From Symsagittifera roscoffensis (taxonomy: Eukaryota; Xenacoelomorpha; Acoela; Convolutidae), in contig NC_087067.1 of assembly GCF_963678635.1 (NCBI RefSeq), positions 1,984,001 to 2,048,000 on the forward strand: 64,000 nt of DNA, written 5' to 3'. Below are positions 10,381-21,461 of this stretch, piece by piece. The stretch's first letter is position 1; every line of letters begins with the position of its first letter. The notes under the pieces were generated by a model, which was not told where the DNA came from, did not search any database, and was given only the letters and a program-made list of their open reading frames with translations. The position numbers were made by a program, and so were the translations under genes.

Positions 10381-12300
10381 GTAAATTGTGCCTTTTTACC
10401 GCTTCCTATGATTGAAATAAAACTTTAATGACTGACCAATTAGTCCTTGAAATCCAAAAGACTTGAATTTTTTCAATCAGGAGTAAGTGATCTACTGTAT
10501 TGAATGCTTTTCAATTCTATGAAGGTGCATGCATCAGTTTTGTTTGATTGTGAGTTTTTTGTCGAATGCTTTCAATCAGAGAAATGACTGCGTCAACTGT
10601 TCCACGGCATGAGCGAAAATCATACAGATTTTGCCTATGTAAATCAAATTTTTTGAAATTTATTATCATGCGGTTGTTTATTTGCTTTTCCAAGAGCTTA
10701 ATTAACACTGGCAAAAGGGCTATCAGTTAAGAAAATGAGGGATCATCGGGATTTCTTTTTTATAAACTAGAATCAGTTTGACCACTTTAAAACAGTTTGA
10801 AAAAATGACATTATCAAAACTATCGGGAAATTAGTTTAGGTAAAGTTGGTGCAACAGAGCAATTAAAATTTTTCAAAAAGTATTTATTCAAACTATTAAA
10901 GTCTGTCCTGAATTTTTCTTCGAACGATTATAGTATTTTGAAAACTTACTTTTGGCTATTTGTTATCAGATGCATTGAATGTATGTACTGTTCCACAGTA
11001 GGCAACCTGTCTTTAAACGCGCTAGCCAATTTTCGCCAACCGTCAAAAAGATTTTCCTTAAAACGTTCAAAAGTCATTTCTTTTGTCCTAACGGACTTTC
11101 TGGTAATTTCACCTTTATTTTTGTCCAAAATTAAAAAAACATTGTTTTTGCCTTAGCTTATTTTTCTAATTTTGTGTAGTTATGATTTTTCATTTTGCTA
11201 AAAAATAGTTTATTCACCAATCTACATTGTTTTTCAAATTTTTTTCTCTCTTCAGAATTACCACTACGATTATTTTTCTGTTTCAAACGATTTTTCTAAG
11301 CGGCACAATTTTTAACTTGAATATTTATCCAGAACTTACGTATTTAATTTTGGGTCGTTTTTGATATACTGGATCAAATTGACTTAATTTCTTTACAAAA
11401 TCCTTTCAAGCTCTTCAAATTAGTCAACGACGTCTTTTTTTAACAAAACCACCACATTTTTTTGAATATTTGATTTTGAATAACCTCGTTTAGTTGCTTA
11501 TTGATTTTTGGTTTTTTAAGGTTTTCAAGTTTAACAGTCTAATGATATGTTAAATCACAGGCAGTTCACCTTTATATCCGTCATGGCTCCTATAGAATAG
11601 ATCTAAACAAGTTTTCGGTTGTTTGGTTTTTCTCTTTTTTTTGTCCCAGGTCGGCAAATTAGGGCTATTTTTTGAAAGAATGTTTGCCAATTCAACCAAC
11701 TTTTTTTAATTTCGAGCAAAAACAGTTTTGAAACAACCACATATGGTTTGTTTTCTTCTTGCGTCAGCCTTAGAGAAGCCACATGGTTCTGCAATTTTTC
11801 TAATGTGATTTTGTTTGATATTGTGCATGGAATTAAAACTATCGTTGAAACAATGCGACATTTTTGTGTAATAAGGTGAATAATTGAAACTTGAACGTTA
11901 CCATTCATAATTTTGCCTATGACAGTGTACTTTTGGTCTTACCTTGAACAAACACCAACCCCGCCTTCTTTTTTTTGCAGCTTTTTTCAAAAATAATATG
12001 GCCCTCTAAGTTGAAAAACCTTAATATCTAGGCCATTTTCCAGTCAAGTTTCAGTTAAACATACTGCCACTGGCATTTCTTTAAGAAGAGTGTGAACCAA
12101 AACTCGCGGCTCGTCAATATTTTTCGAGAGCGAGCTTGTGTTTTGCAAAATTAAGGATTTCAAGAACCCCATATTTAAAAGTTCTCAACTCCGGTGAGTC
12201 TTTATCACACCTATTGATCCTTATAAAAACGTTGTCAAGTTTTGTAACTTCTTTTCAAACAAAAGTTTAAAAATTTGGTTTGTTATGTGGCAATGTTTGC
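10380..12300 (-). mobile_element. Decayed LINE, copy B, in tandem with copy A
   Basis: A second diverged copy has the same minus-strand order: endonuclease remnants (about 12,150-11,603) and then reverse transcriptase (10,714-10,400). It joins copy A head to tail near 10,380. Similarity to copy A is clear throughout (for example the TTTCTGGTAATTTCACC block at 11,097 against 9,280). It is inactive by frame breaks and carries independent substitutions, so both copies are old. Confidence 0.75.
10400..10714 (-). pseudogene. LINE reverse transcriptase fragment, copy B
   Basis: The open piece 10,714-10,517 reads LIKLLEKQINNRMI, then LYDFRSCRGTVDAVISLIE, the fingers motif (QYGFRxGRSTxDAV) of non-LTR reverse transcriptases. 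Downstream to 10,400 the KAF..VDH and GFQG strands are still recognisable in degraded form. The YADD active site is not preserved in this copy. Confidence 0.8.
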
Positions 12301-12663
12301 TTGCAGTTCAAATGAAAAAATGAAATAAGTAATTCAACAAAATATAGATACTAATTCCTTGTTTTTCTTTTTCAGTTGAATAACCATAATTTTTTTGTTG
12401 TCCTTGATGATTGCAAAACTTAAAAAATTATTTCAAAAAAAATCTGGGAAAAAGTTATTTTAAAAACTAAACATAAAAATTGAATACAAAACGAAAATAA
12501 AAAGCTTTGGGCGTATTTTATTTAAAAAGTTTGTTTCAATCTTTTCAATTGAGAAAAAAAGCCTGATTTTTTTTTCGTTCAAAGCAAATCAGAACCTGAC
12601 ACAAGACTGTCTACAAACTCACAGGTAGTTCAACTGCAAGGCTATCTTGCAGTTGAATCTACA

Positions 12664-13556
12664 TTGGTCTTTTTTGTGGAGGCGCAAGCCAAATTTTTTT
12701 CTCTCTTCAGAATTGCCACTACGATTATATTTCTGTTACAAACAATTTTTCTAAGCGGCAACATTTTTAACTTGAATATTTATCCAGAACTTACGTATTT
12801 AACTTTGGGTTGTTTTTGATATACTGGAACGAAATGACTTAATTTCTTTACAAATTTACCTACAGACGCTTCATGAAATTAAATCTATGAAGCGTATAGT
12901 CTAAAAAACATGTGCAAAAAATATGCTCAAATTTTTGGAGATTATACCCATGATGACACCCATGATGATAACCAAAATTGATCGTTTTTAGGGCAAAACT
13001 TTAAGCCCGAATTTCGCAATAAAAATTGCACTTAAAATCTAAACAAGTTTTGTCTTTGTCATTTTTTATCTAAAATCAACGCAATTTGAGAAAAAAAACA
13101 TTCCATTTTTCGAGTTTTAATTGCTTTTTCCAGATAATTTAAATCAGTATTGTATTCTAAACAGTCATAAGTTTGAAATTTGAACCGTTTCAAATAAAAA
13201 TTGAACCTCTTCAAACAATTTCATGAACTTCTCCTTTCTTAGTACGTGGGCAAATATAATAATTAGATTTGCGTTGCCAGAAACACCGAATGTTGTGATC
13301 ATTAATATCTTTGCAACAAAAATTACACGAATTTTTCAAAAAATTTTGTTTATTGATTTCTGGACTACAGTCGTTCTTTAGTGGAGATTGCACGTTCTGA
13401 AACTCAAAAGTTGGATAGACCCCAATACGTTAATTACTGTAATGATTAGTGTTGGAACAAGCGTGCTTTTATCAAAGAAAACCCTGAAACTTACTACTTC
13501 TTTTAAATGTTTCTGATAATTCATCGAAATCCTTTTTTTTCTTTTTTAAAAAAAAA
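12664..13556 (-). mobile_element. Internally deleted LINE copy plus duplicated 5' block
   Basis: Bases 12,664-12,692 repeat 8,136-8,164 (the 3' part of the LINE), 12,693-12,850 repeat about 11,245-11,400 (its middle), and 12,850-13,556 repeat 6,985-7,690. On the minus strand this gives a LINE-like order with large deletions. The 13,211-13,393 frame is the counterpart of 7,297-7,524. Confidence 0.6.
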
Positions 13557-14096
13557 ATCCCTCCCAAAAATATTAGATACAATTTTCAAAACTTGTGTCG
13601 GCTTAGGTAAGATTTGGATCAATTTGTTTTGTCGTAATAATCCCATCAGGAACCATTTTTGCACTGAATTATTTAGTTTTCTATTGTACACAGGTGATCT
13701 CTTTTATAAATTTCTTAACAAAAAAAATGGTCAAATTTAAATCCTTTGAAATAAAAAGGAAGTCAAGGAACAATTTTTTAATTTCAAAGTTTCTAGCTTT
13801 AACCGCCAAAAACTCCCTCAATTTTTACTGGAGAACAATCATCCCAGCATAAATATTAGGTTATTTTCTTCAAAAATTGAACAACAAGGTTGAAAAAACT
13901 TCAGTGGAAGAGTTGCCACATGGTAGCACGCACACTAAAAGAAGTGCCGTTAAGTCAAAAAGATATTAGGCAGAAATGATATTGAAAATAAACTGCCACC
14001 AATTTAGTTATGAGGGTATCCACAGATTCGTATTCTCGGATAGCCAAAAAAAACTAAAACTTTCTTGTTAAGGGAATTAGCATCAAACAAAATCAT

Positions 14097-14193
14097 ACTA
14101 ATTAATAATAAAATTAAAATAATAATCATAATGATAATAATTATAATATTAAAAATAATTATAATTATCATGATAATCATAATCATAATACAT
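14097..14193. repeat. AT-only low-complexity tract
   Basis: The tract is built of ATAATAATCATAATGATAAT-type units on the plus strand. The open frames across it are artefacts of the base composition. Confidence 0.85.
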
Positions 14194-14501
14194 TGTTTTC
14201 AGGCAATTCCATTGTGGATATTTAATGAATTAAAAAACCACATTTACAGTTTGACTGCCTATGTGAGCACCATTGGACCTACAGGTCCGTTCACAGGTGT
14301 CTCAGAGCGGAAAATCACTTTTAAATTATTGATACTGGGTAATAAATAAACTCTCAACACTTGAAATCAAATCATTTGACTTTTAGCATAATTTATATTG
14401 GTCTTCGCCAAACAAAACTGAGGAAAGAAAACTTTAGTAGAGAAAAGAAATAAACAAGAATCAAGGAACTTACTTAACTAATTGAAAACTTTGTTTAAAG
14501 G

Positions 14502-14701
14502 NNNNNNNNNNNNNNNNNNNNNNNNNNNNNNNNNNNNNNNNNNNNNNNNNNNNNNNNNNNNNNNNNNNNNNNNNNNNNNNNNNNNNNNNNNNNNNNNNNN
14601 NNNNNNNNNNNNNNNNNNNNNNNNNNNNNNNNNNNNNNNNNNNNNNNNNNNNNNNNNNNNNNNNNNNNNNNNNNNNNNNNNNNNNNNNNNNNNNNNNNNN
14701 N
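14502..14701. other. Assembly gap of 200 Ns
   Basis: Exactly 200 unknown bases, a round figure that may be a placeholder rather than a measured length. Sequence on either side is AT-rich and non-coding. It lies inside the methyltransferase intron, so no identified exon is interrupted. Confidence 0.95.
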
Positions 14702-15498
14702 GAATAACTTGAACTCGAATGGTAATAACCAATTGGGAAAAGGGGGACTTTTATTTCGGGGTTTTTTGATTCTACTTCTCTATTCGAACTTGAATCGCAA
14801 TTATTTACAAATTTGATATTGAATCTCGTTCATTAATCGAATTTGAATCTACTTTAGTTTGGAAATTTATCTCAGTATTGAAAATCAAAGGCTCTCGATA
14901 AAGATTTTTTTTCATACGAGAAAACGCATCAAGGCGACCAACTATTCTTAAGCGAGCTTCAGTTGTTTTTTCTATGAGCATGAGTTTCTCACAAGTTAGG
15001 AATGAAGTCTTGCTCGAGCATCTAAATTAATTTTTTTTTTTCAAAAATCCAAGCTAACAAAAAGTAGGAAAAATGTTTCCACTTGTCAGACAAAAATTTT
15101 TCAGCCAAAAACTTCAGTTTCTGGGTTCCGTAATAGTGCAAGTTTGATACAACGTCCTTTTCAGGCTCGGAGGGGGGTGTTGCAAATCTAGTTACTTCTT
15201 TGTCAAATCTTTTGGCTCTTTATGATCAGTTTCTTATTAGAAAAGAATAAAACAAAATTTTTAGCTTTCGTCCTAGATTTCCTGTGGTCAGGTACAAATC
15301 AGGTACAAATATATGGTCCAAATTCAATTCCTCTCGCCTTTCAAAATTTTATAGCATAGATAGAAAGAAAAAAATTTAATATTCGATAATTTGTTCCAAC
15401 ACTTGATACAGGCACTGTATTTTGCTTCATCCTTCTTTACGACAAAAATAAAATGATGAAACCCTCAGTGTAAGTATATAATTTCATTATTATTTTAC

Positions 15499-15895
15499 CG
15501 GTCGTGTCCCAGATTTGGCCGCCTGCGACTCTAGCCGAGATGTATTTGTCCTCTTTGGGGTTGTAGATACAAACAGAAGGCTTTGTGGGAACTGGCTGGA
15601 ACTGATGTAGACAAAACTGTTTCACAAACACATCATCGTACGCAGCGGCAAAAAAATTTGCTCCGTTGTTGTCAACAAAATTGTTCGACTCTGAAAACTT
15701 TTGTCGAGTTTTCTGTTTTTACTCGTTTTGAAAATTTTCTGCAGCTTCAGCGGTATCTCTGCCTGGCTCTGCGTCACCTTTTACGTTGAATAGGGATTCC
15801 GCAGTAGGGAATGTCAGCAGCGACTTTGAAGCCAAACCGCACAAAAAGACAAATATCAAAAAAGCGATTCGTTTTAGCTTAAGTTTAGCTCTCAT
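15499..15895 (-). CDS. FkbM-type methyltransferase, exon 1 with signal anchor and an in-frame stop
   Basis: The ATG at 15,895-15,893 opens a basic N-terminus (MRAKLKLKR) followed by a hydrophobic segment (IAFLIFVFLCGLA), a type II anchor or signal peptide. After about 58 codons there is an in-frame TAA (15,721-15,719). The same frame then continues into the conserved N-terminal part of FkbM-type proteins: VKQFCLHQFQPVP, then SVCIYNPKEDKYISARVAGG, ending at Gly before donor gtaaaa. The only frame-preserving intron I can see that would remove the TAA is 87 nt long, with a weak gtgacg donor after GTAAAAG and a good ttttcag acceptor. If it is not spliced, the allele is truncated or a pseudogene. 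The exon joins 4,395 in phase. Confidence 0.65.
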
Positions 15896-17275
15896 TTTAT
15901 AATAAACGGTTCAGATCTTGAAAGAATATAAGAAAAATAAAAACCAATAGTTTTATGTTATACCGTTTTAAAAGTGCACGCTGACAAAAACTGAATTACT
16001 GATGATACTCATCTATAATAAAAGCCAATGCTACAACCGCAGTGAGAGAAAGTTGATTAAAATAACGAGAAAAAATTAGCTATTAAGGCTTGTATTAATT
16101 TTTTAATGATATTTTACACAATCGCCACCCTTAAGCAGTAAATTAGCGCTGTATTTAATTAAAAATCGAATTTCGCTGCAATCTGATTGCTCGAAACTTC
16201 GTCTAACTTAACATATTTAACAATCGCCCTCCTCCTTACTAAAAATATTGGGGTGATTTTGTAACGTAGATCTCTGTCATTTAACAAAAATAATTGTATA
16301 TGTACATCAAAAGCGTCCAAAAAAACGAAGTTTTTGATGAAAGGGTGAGTCGTTTTTGGCAAACAAGGTTTTCAGTTTTTTTATGTCGGTAATTTTTGTT
16401 TTTCTGTTGAAGCCTTCTAATGACCCTTTCTGGAGCGAAATTCAAAATTCTACTCTGCTATCAGTAGGCTTTATTTTTGCGAATTTAAAAAAAAATTTAG
16501 GAAAAATTTTGCTACAATTTTTTTTCTGCATGCAAATTTTTATTGAACCTTAGTTTTTTGGGCAGAAAATGTATAATTTAAATTCTATTGATGTCCAAAG
16601 CTGAAAACTGAAAAAAGCCATCAGGTTATTGGACATATATGCTACCACTGCGCCACGAGCCTTTAGATATACATAAATTATAGAGTTTGTCATCTCACAC
16701 TCTCATTTGATAGAACATCCTAAGTTTTAGAGCTGATTTTCTACGGAATCATTACTGAATTAGCTCTGAAAAATCACAGGTTCAGCTATGCAAAATTTTG
16801 ATTTATACATGAATCAGTGCTGGAAAATAGCGATCACTGGGATATTACAGAAAAAGCGATAACTAACGATGGGACTTCAATCCGGGTATCTTTATACTGA
16901 AAAATTCGAAATTAAGCATATGCGAGTTTTGTTCTTATCAAAGACATCCAATCAAAATGAGAGGTGTTTTGACACACAGGCTCTTTTCATTTTTTACTTA
17001 GCGAATGGGTGTTAAGACTTAGCAAAAAATTGAAAAAAAAAAAAAATTTTCGCACATTTTTAGCAACCAAAAAGTTTTCTTTGCAATTTAATAGTAGTCG
17101 GATTGTTAATTGTTTCTCTTTGATAACTATATTTGGAACTTCAAACAAAAGTTTTATAAACTAACTGGATTATGATCTTAGCTGATTCAACAGTTTCTTT
17201 CTACCCTAGGGTAAATCCGACTCAAAAAGTTTTGCACAAAAAGCGAACAAAGTCCGACCAAAATTTTCACCCGAG
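15896..17275. other. Upstream flank of the methyltransferase gene
   Basis: No coding region is supported. Near 16,160-16,280 a segment with CTGCAATCTGATTGCTCGAAA and ATTTAACAATCGCCCTCC matches a dispersed motif also at 36,400-36,605. A tRNA-like remnant lies at 16,631-16,661. A promoter for the minus-strand gene would be expected just above 15,895, but no clear TATA box stands out in this AT-rich DNA. Confidence 0.4.
16631..16661 (-). repeat. tRNA-like 5' half (possible SINE head)
   Basis: The minus strand reads GGCTCGTGGCGCAGTGGTAG, resembling a tRNA acceptor strand plus box A promoter. No box B or 3' half follows, so this is a relic or SINE fragment, not a functional tRNA gene. Confidence 0.4.
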
Positions 17276-17280
17276 CTCTC
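17276..17280. repeat. Target-site duplication CTCTC, left
   Basis: CTCTC directly precedes the left LTR and recurs directly after the right LTR at 24,443-24,447, as expected for Ty3/gypsy integration. Confidence 0.9.
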
Positions 17281-17541
17281 TGTGATATTCCTATGCTGTG
17301 GTCTTAGGTAACAATAAAACAGAAGAGTTATAACGTTCAATTCAAACTCTTTATCAATCTTGGTTTTCTTTAGAGATCATGTTCTATTGTTTCTTTTGTC
17401 TCTATTTGTTGGCAACTGTCCAAATGACTGTTGCGTTCGGCCTGCAGATTCGGCCTTGAATAATAATACCAATACATAACAAAATATTAATAAGCTTACT
17501 TCTCCAAGGTTACTGTGGCAACAGTACTACACAGTACCACA
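17281..17541 (-). repeat. 3' LTR of the Ty3/gypsy element
   Basis: This LTR is 261 bp, beginning TGTGATATTC and ending GTACCACA on the plus strand. It differs from its partner by one C/T, one G/A and a two-base GC/AG change. Confidence 0.95.
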
Positions 17542-17549
17542 TTCCCCTC
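17542..17549 (-). other. Polypurine tract
   Basis: The minus strand reads GAGGGGAA immediately before the 3' LTR, the expected primer site for plus-strand DNA synthesis. Confidence 0.75.
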
Positions 17550-17745
17550 GGAACAACAAAATTTTATATAATACATATAAAATTTTATAATAAATATATG
17601 AGTTTTCATCTCAGTTTACTAAATGTTTGGGTTTGAGTTATTTTCCTTTGTTTTTCTTTTTCAATTCCGCCTTGTTCCGCACAGCATTCCACGATCCTGA
17701 AGAGTCCAATGATGTAGTCCCAAATCTCCTTTTGAAAAGATGTCT

Positions 17746-18792
17746 CTATAACAGGCCAAACGTGTTGTTTTCCAGCGTTGATTCTTTGTTATTAGGATGG
17801 AAAATCGCTAGTCTCGTCCTATAGGCCTCGAGGGCTGCCAGGTTTAGCTCCGTGATGTCATCTTCACAATCGATCAGTTTTACCGAATGAGATACTGGGC
17901 TGCCATATATCTTTGGCCCTTGGTTCTTAGTTTGTCTAGTACTCCGCCTGACTGTCGTCGTGTCCTCTTCTTTGTCCGACTCGTCAGAAAAGCCTGGTGG
18001 AGGACAAGTATCAATTGGTCCCGCCTGTTGAACCAGTATTTGCTCCGCTTCTCTTTGCACCCCTCTGGTCAAGACTTGCTCCGTGATATCATCCCATTCG
18101 TCAGGTGTCATGTCTTCATTTTGGAATGTATCCAGAATCTCCTTTTCGCTAGTTTGGCGTGTGATACGTTCACTCAATGGTACTTTCTTTGGACTTGATG
18201 ACTCTGTTAACTCAGTATTCTCCGTGTCACGCTTCTTGTGTTCATTTACTACTGCTTTAGCAGCTTTTCCCTTCCGCGGTTCTTGTGTTGTGGACTTGCT
18301 CTGAACACTTTTTGGATTATGAACTAATGGCCCCGCTCGATTTGGCTTATTCCTCTTCCCTCCTAGGTTAAGGCCACCGCCCGTCTCTGTATCTTTCGAC
18401 GTTACGATGATCGGCGAGTTTTGAAATTTATCGACAATTCGACTATCTTCGTTTGTTATTTGATCTCTTTGCCCCTGATCGTTTATATCATGTTCTTCGG
18501 CCGACTCACTATCGATGTCTTCATACTGAGTTACTTTTGTTGTTGTTTTCTGTTGTTTGCTTCTCGGCTCTTCCCCCGTTGGGCTTCTCTTTTTCGCCGA
18601 TCCTTCTGCATTCGACTGTGTAGGCAGTCGTGATTTTGCTATGTCGCTCTTTCGGTAAACTGCACTCGCAGCCGTCTTTACTGTCGATGGTGTCTCCGAA
18701 ACAATTTTCTCTTTGAGTGGTATTGTCAAGGCTTTTCCACTTTTCCGTTGTTCCTGTTTCCGGAGGAAACTACCTGACCAATTGTCAGTCAC
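17746..18792 (-). CDS. Ty3/gypsy integrase C-terminal extension
   Basis: A 348-codon frame is rich in Lys, Glu, Ser and Thr and looks largely disordered, with acidic blocks (DESDKEED) and a late RRSTRQTKNQ segment of the sort often seen at the C-terminus of gypsy polyproteins. It is the intact tail of pol. A separate 113-codon piece at 18,826-19,167 precedes it in another frame and joins back to integrase. Confidence 0.7.
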   Translation of the reverse strand: MTDNWSGSFLRKQEQRKSGKALTIPLKEKIVSETPSTVKTAASAVYRKSDIAKSRLPTQSNAEGSAKKRSPTGEEPRSKQQKTTTKVTQYEDIDSESAEEHDINDQGQRDQITNEDSRIVDKFQNSPIIVTSKDTETGGGLNLGGKRNKPNRAGPLVHNPKSVQSKSTTQEPRKGKAAKAVVNEHKKRDTENTELTESSSPKKVPLSERITRQTSEKEILDTFQNEDMTPDEWDDITEQVLTRGVQREAEQILVQQAGPIDTCPPPGFSDESDKEEDTTTVRRSTRQTKNQGPKIYGSPVSHSVKLIDCEDDITELNLAALEAYRTRLAIFHPNNKESTLENNTFGLL

Positions 18793-18825
18793 TGCAGACT
18801 GTTCGTCTTCGATGAATCCTCGTTC

Positions 18826-19167
18826 CTATGAATATAGTAATTCTTTTCTGAGTTCGGGATTTATCGTGCTGGTCTCGTCTACAACTCGCCTTAGCTCTTT
18901 ATCGGAAATGTCCCTTCGAGTGACGTTCCATCTCGCATTGGCCTCTAGTAGTTGCTTCAGTTCCTTTGCTCTTGCTCTTTCTTTTGCTGGTGCTGTATTC
19001 GGCAGAAACAGTGGACTGACGTGCCGACTATTCTGTCCTTTCCGGATGATTTTGACATTAACCCTCGATTGGTCTGTGCGTCTCTTCAACTGCGAGGCGG
19101 TTAACGCCGATCTTTCCAAGTGCTGTTTATCTAAACGACCAGAATCATTAAGGATTTTATCTCGCAC
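18826..19167 (-). pseudogene. Ty3/gypsy pol segment after integrase
   Basis: This piece follows the HFGR segment of integrase (near 19,200). An in-frame TAA at about 19,184 separates it from that segment. It is basic and contains KRRTDQSRVNVKIIRKGQ then SRHVSPLFLP. It continues out of frame into the 18,792 frame, marking further damage. Confidence 0.65.
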
Positions 19168-19280
19168 AATTTTAAATTCAGTTTAGGGTAAACGACCGAA
19201 ATGCGCCTCAAATGGTGACCGCTTTATCGTTTTCTGCTTATTCCATCTTAAATCCCTAATGATTGTACTTAAACACAGTT

Positions 19281-20276
19281 TTATCGATTGTACGTTTTCA
19301 TCGAGCAGCATAACACCCAGTCTTCTTTTAATGGTATGGATTGTTTGTTCCACCAAGCCGCATCTCCGATGGTCACCAATCGGACAGAATTTTTGTGTAA
19401 TGTTTTTTTCTTTAAATCCGGAAAACGATCCGTTTTAGTCGACTCCGAAATCCCTTGTGTGTCAATATAGGTACGAAGAAATTTCATTGTTGATTTTCCC
19501 CCAGTAGATTTCGTGATCTCAACTGATGGAAACTTAGAGTATCTATCAATAGCAACCAATAAAAATATCTTCTTTCCCTTATGATCTTCAAGTGGACCCG
19601 CATAGTCTGATTGTAATTCTTGTCCCGGCTGTGTCAACAGTGGAAGTGGTTTCGCCGAATTTTTCGGGATTATATATTTAGTATTCTTACCATAACGGGT
19701 GCAACTTCGACACTCTTCGGTCATGTTGACTATGTCTTTGTGCATGTGTGGCCACCATAAATAGTTGGAGACCTCTAATATCGCTTCTTGTCCGGGATGT
19801 CCTTGCTGTAGTCGCCGAAGCAACGCTTGTCTCAACTTATCTGGTACGGCTAAACGGTCATCCACCAACAGACAGTCATCCACCATAGACATCTGGTGCC
19901 ACAGAGGATTAGTGTAAGGCCCCATCAGCTCGAATCCTTGTCTGTTATTCCGCTCCACCACTCTCCTGAGTCGATCCATCCAAGAATCCTCTGATACTAA
20001 TTCCGCCAGCAGACTTTTGTCAAATAATTTTGTGAGCGATAATGGGCCATTCTCTGCATTCAATTGCTCCGTCAATTGATGTTCGGTCTTCCGAGATCTG
20101 TGGCTAACCCTCCTTGCCTGTTGAGGTGTGACCACACTAATTTCTGGCCTATAATCCCTGTCCTCAATTATGTCCGCAGTTAAGTCCACTTCAATGACTT
20201 GTCCTATCCCTACTTCCTCTCCTGAAGTATTCTGCGCAAGTGATTTCGGGCTCTGCATCAGCGACTTGGCTTCCAA
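19281..20276 (-). pseudogene. Ty3/gypsy integrase, 3'-damaged
   Basis: A 331-codon open piece. Around residues 170-215 is the integrase zinc-binding domain: GHPGQEAILEVSNYLWWPHM, then CRSCTRYG. The catalytic core starts with LQSDYAGPLEDHKGKKIFLL and AIDRYSKFPSVEI (first catalytic Asp). After YIDTQGISESTKTD the frame departs from the family pattern and ends early, so the second Asp/Glu region is scrambled by indels. Remnants of the core and the IRDLRW and HFGR segments continue to about 19,190. The integrase cannot be functional as it stands. Confidence 0.85.
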
Positions 20277-20306
20277 CTCTATAATTGATCTGGGGCTATC
20301 ATTTCT

Positions 20307-21068
20307 CTACGCTCCGATGAGTTCCCAAAATGAAACTAATGCTGGCTGAGCTGATGCAACAGTTGATGTTGACTGACCGCGATGGTGACTGACCGTTGAT
20401 GTTGACTGACCGCTGTTTCCGATTTTAGCCAGAATTTGTCTGTTCATGGCTTGCCATTCCACTTGAGGTAATTCGTCTGAGGACGAGCCTTCTGAATCTG
20501 ATCTAGTTGGAGTACGCTGGATCGTCCTGGTCCTTTGAAATGTCGTTCCCGTTACTTCTTCCCTCAATGTATCTATGCTATTCCGCTCTTGAATCCTGCC
20601 CATCTTTTTCTCCTTTCCGTTCTTCCCTGCTTCGCCTGATTTCATCTCTCTATTTTTGCTATTCTTGTGATCTGATAGATTTCTAATTAATTCCAGTGAT
20701 TCAACCGACTATATTTGCTGACAACTTTGAGATAAACTGATTTTTGAATTTTCGTAGTTTTCTCGTTGAAACAAACGCGAGCTCGTTTTGCTTTCGTTCC
20801 GGTCGTGTTTTGTCCATTTTGGACCGTTTTGATTGCCATAGCAACTGTTGGATGACGTGTTCTGATTTGATACATTTTGATCAATTCCAGAATATTCTAG
20901 AATGTTTTCGTTCCGGTCGAGCCTATTGTGATCACTAAGTCGATTGTGTAAACAGTCGAGAGCTTTATGAAAGCTTTCTATCGATGTGACTACAAATTTT
21001 TCATCCAACACTGATTCCGGCCACGGTTCCCCCTTTGGGTCTCTAGACAAGTAATCTACTATACCCAT
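20307..21068 (-). pseudogene. Ty3/gypsy linker between RNase H and integrase
   Basis: Two open pieces in different frames (21,068-20,709 and 20,645-20,307) span this linker. The first begins with MGIVDYLSRDPKGEPWP, the conserved end of the RNase H/connection region. The rest is Asn/Ser/Arg-rich and low in complexity, with a short tandem GQSTSTV duplication near 20,360-20,410. No catalytic domain lies here. Confidence 0.7.
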
Positions 21069-21122
21069 ATCTTTCCCTGGTATATGAACAACCTTAAATT
21101 GATAGGGTAATAGTCTATCTAT

Positions 21123-21461
21123 TCATCTAGTCAGCCTAGATTGATAGATTTTATTTGACCTATTTTCATCTAAAGCGGAAACAAGCGCTTTATGGTCTGT
21201 GGCTATTACGAATTCCTTTCCTAACAGATAGTGTTTAAATCGGTCAACCGACCATACTACTGCTAGCAGCTCCAGCTCGTTTGTGTAGTATTTCTTTTCT
21301 TGTGTGTTTAGATATCGTGACGCAAATGCAATAGGTATCCACTCCCCCTCAACTTTTTGTTGCTCCAACGATGCACCTAGCCCACTGTGGCTGGCATCAC
21401 ATTCTAACCTAGTAGCAAACTTAGGGTGGTAACAGTGAATTTTGGTTATATTCGCAACCAC
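21123..21461 (-). pseudogene. Ty3/gypsy RNase H
   Basis: This piece contains ECDASHSGLGASLEQ (first catalytic Asp), YYTNELELLAVVWSVDRFKH (catalytic Glu) and LLGKEFVIATDHKALVSAL (catalytic Asp), so the RNase H active-site residues are kept. It is shifted relative to the reverse transcriptase frame, overlapping it by about 40 bases. It ends at a TGA where the family has Trp, and downstream coding continues in another frame. Confidence 0.9.

Larger units (their letters stand above)
4396..15498 (-). other. 11-kb methyltransferase intron filled with repeats
   Basis: The intron runs from donor gtaaaa (15,498) to acceptor attttag (4,396) on the minus strand. It contains palindromic repeats, a GC-rich foldback element, the LINE cluster and the assembly gap. 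Between about 5,600 and 6,984 I see no gene. Near 6,061-6,085 a segment GGAGAAATCCTAGATCCGTC resembles the end of the MITE family found at 37,001 and 55,117. Between 13,560 and 14,500 only AT-rich simple sequence is visible. Confidence 0.6.

Noticed and set aside
14004-14349. Hydrophobic Ile/Met-rich frames on both strands
   Set aside because: They are products of ATA/ATG simple repeats; both strands are open for the same reason.
15689-15720. A 32-nt mini-intron (gtaaaa...ttttcag) removing the TAA in methyltransferase exon 1
   Set aside because: It has good-looking splice sites but removes a length not divisible by three and leads into a stop soon after.
18713-19186. 157-codon plus-strand frame opposite the Ty3 element
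   Set aside because: It is the antisense shadow of the integrase C-terminal region; no independent features.
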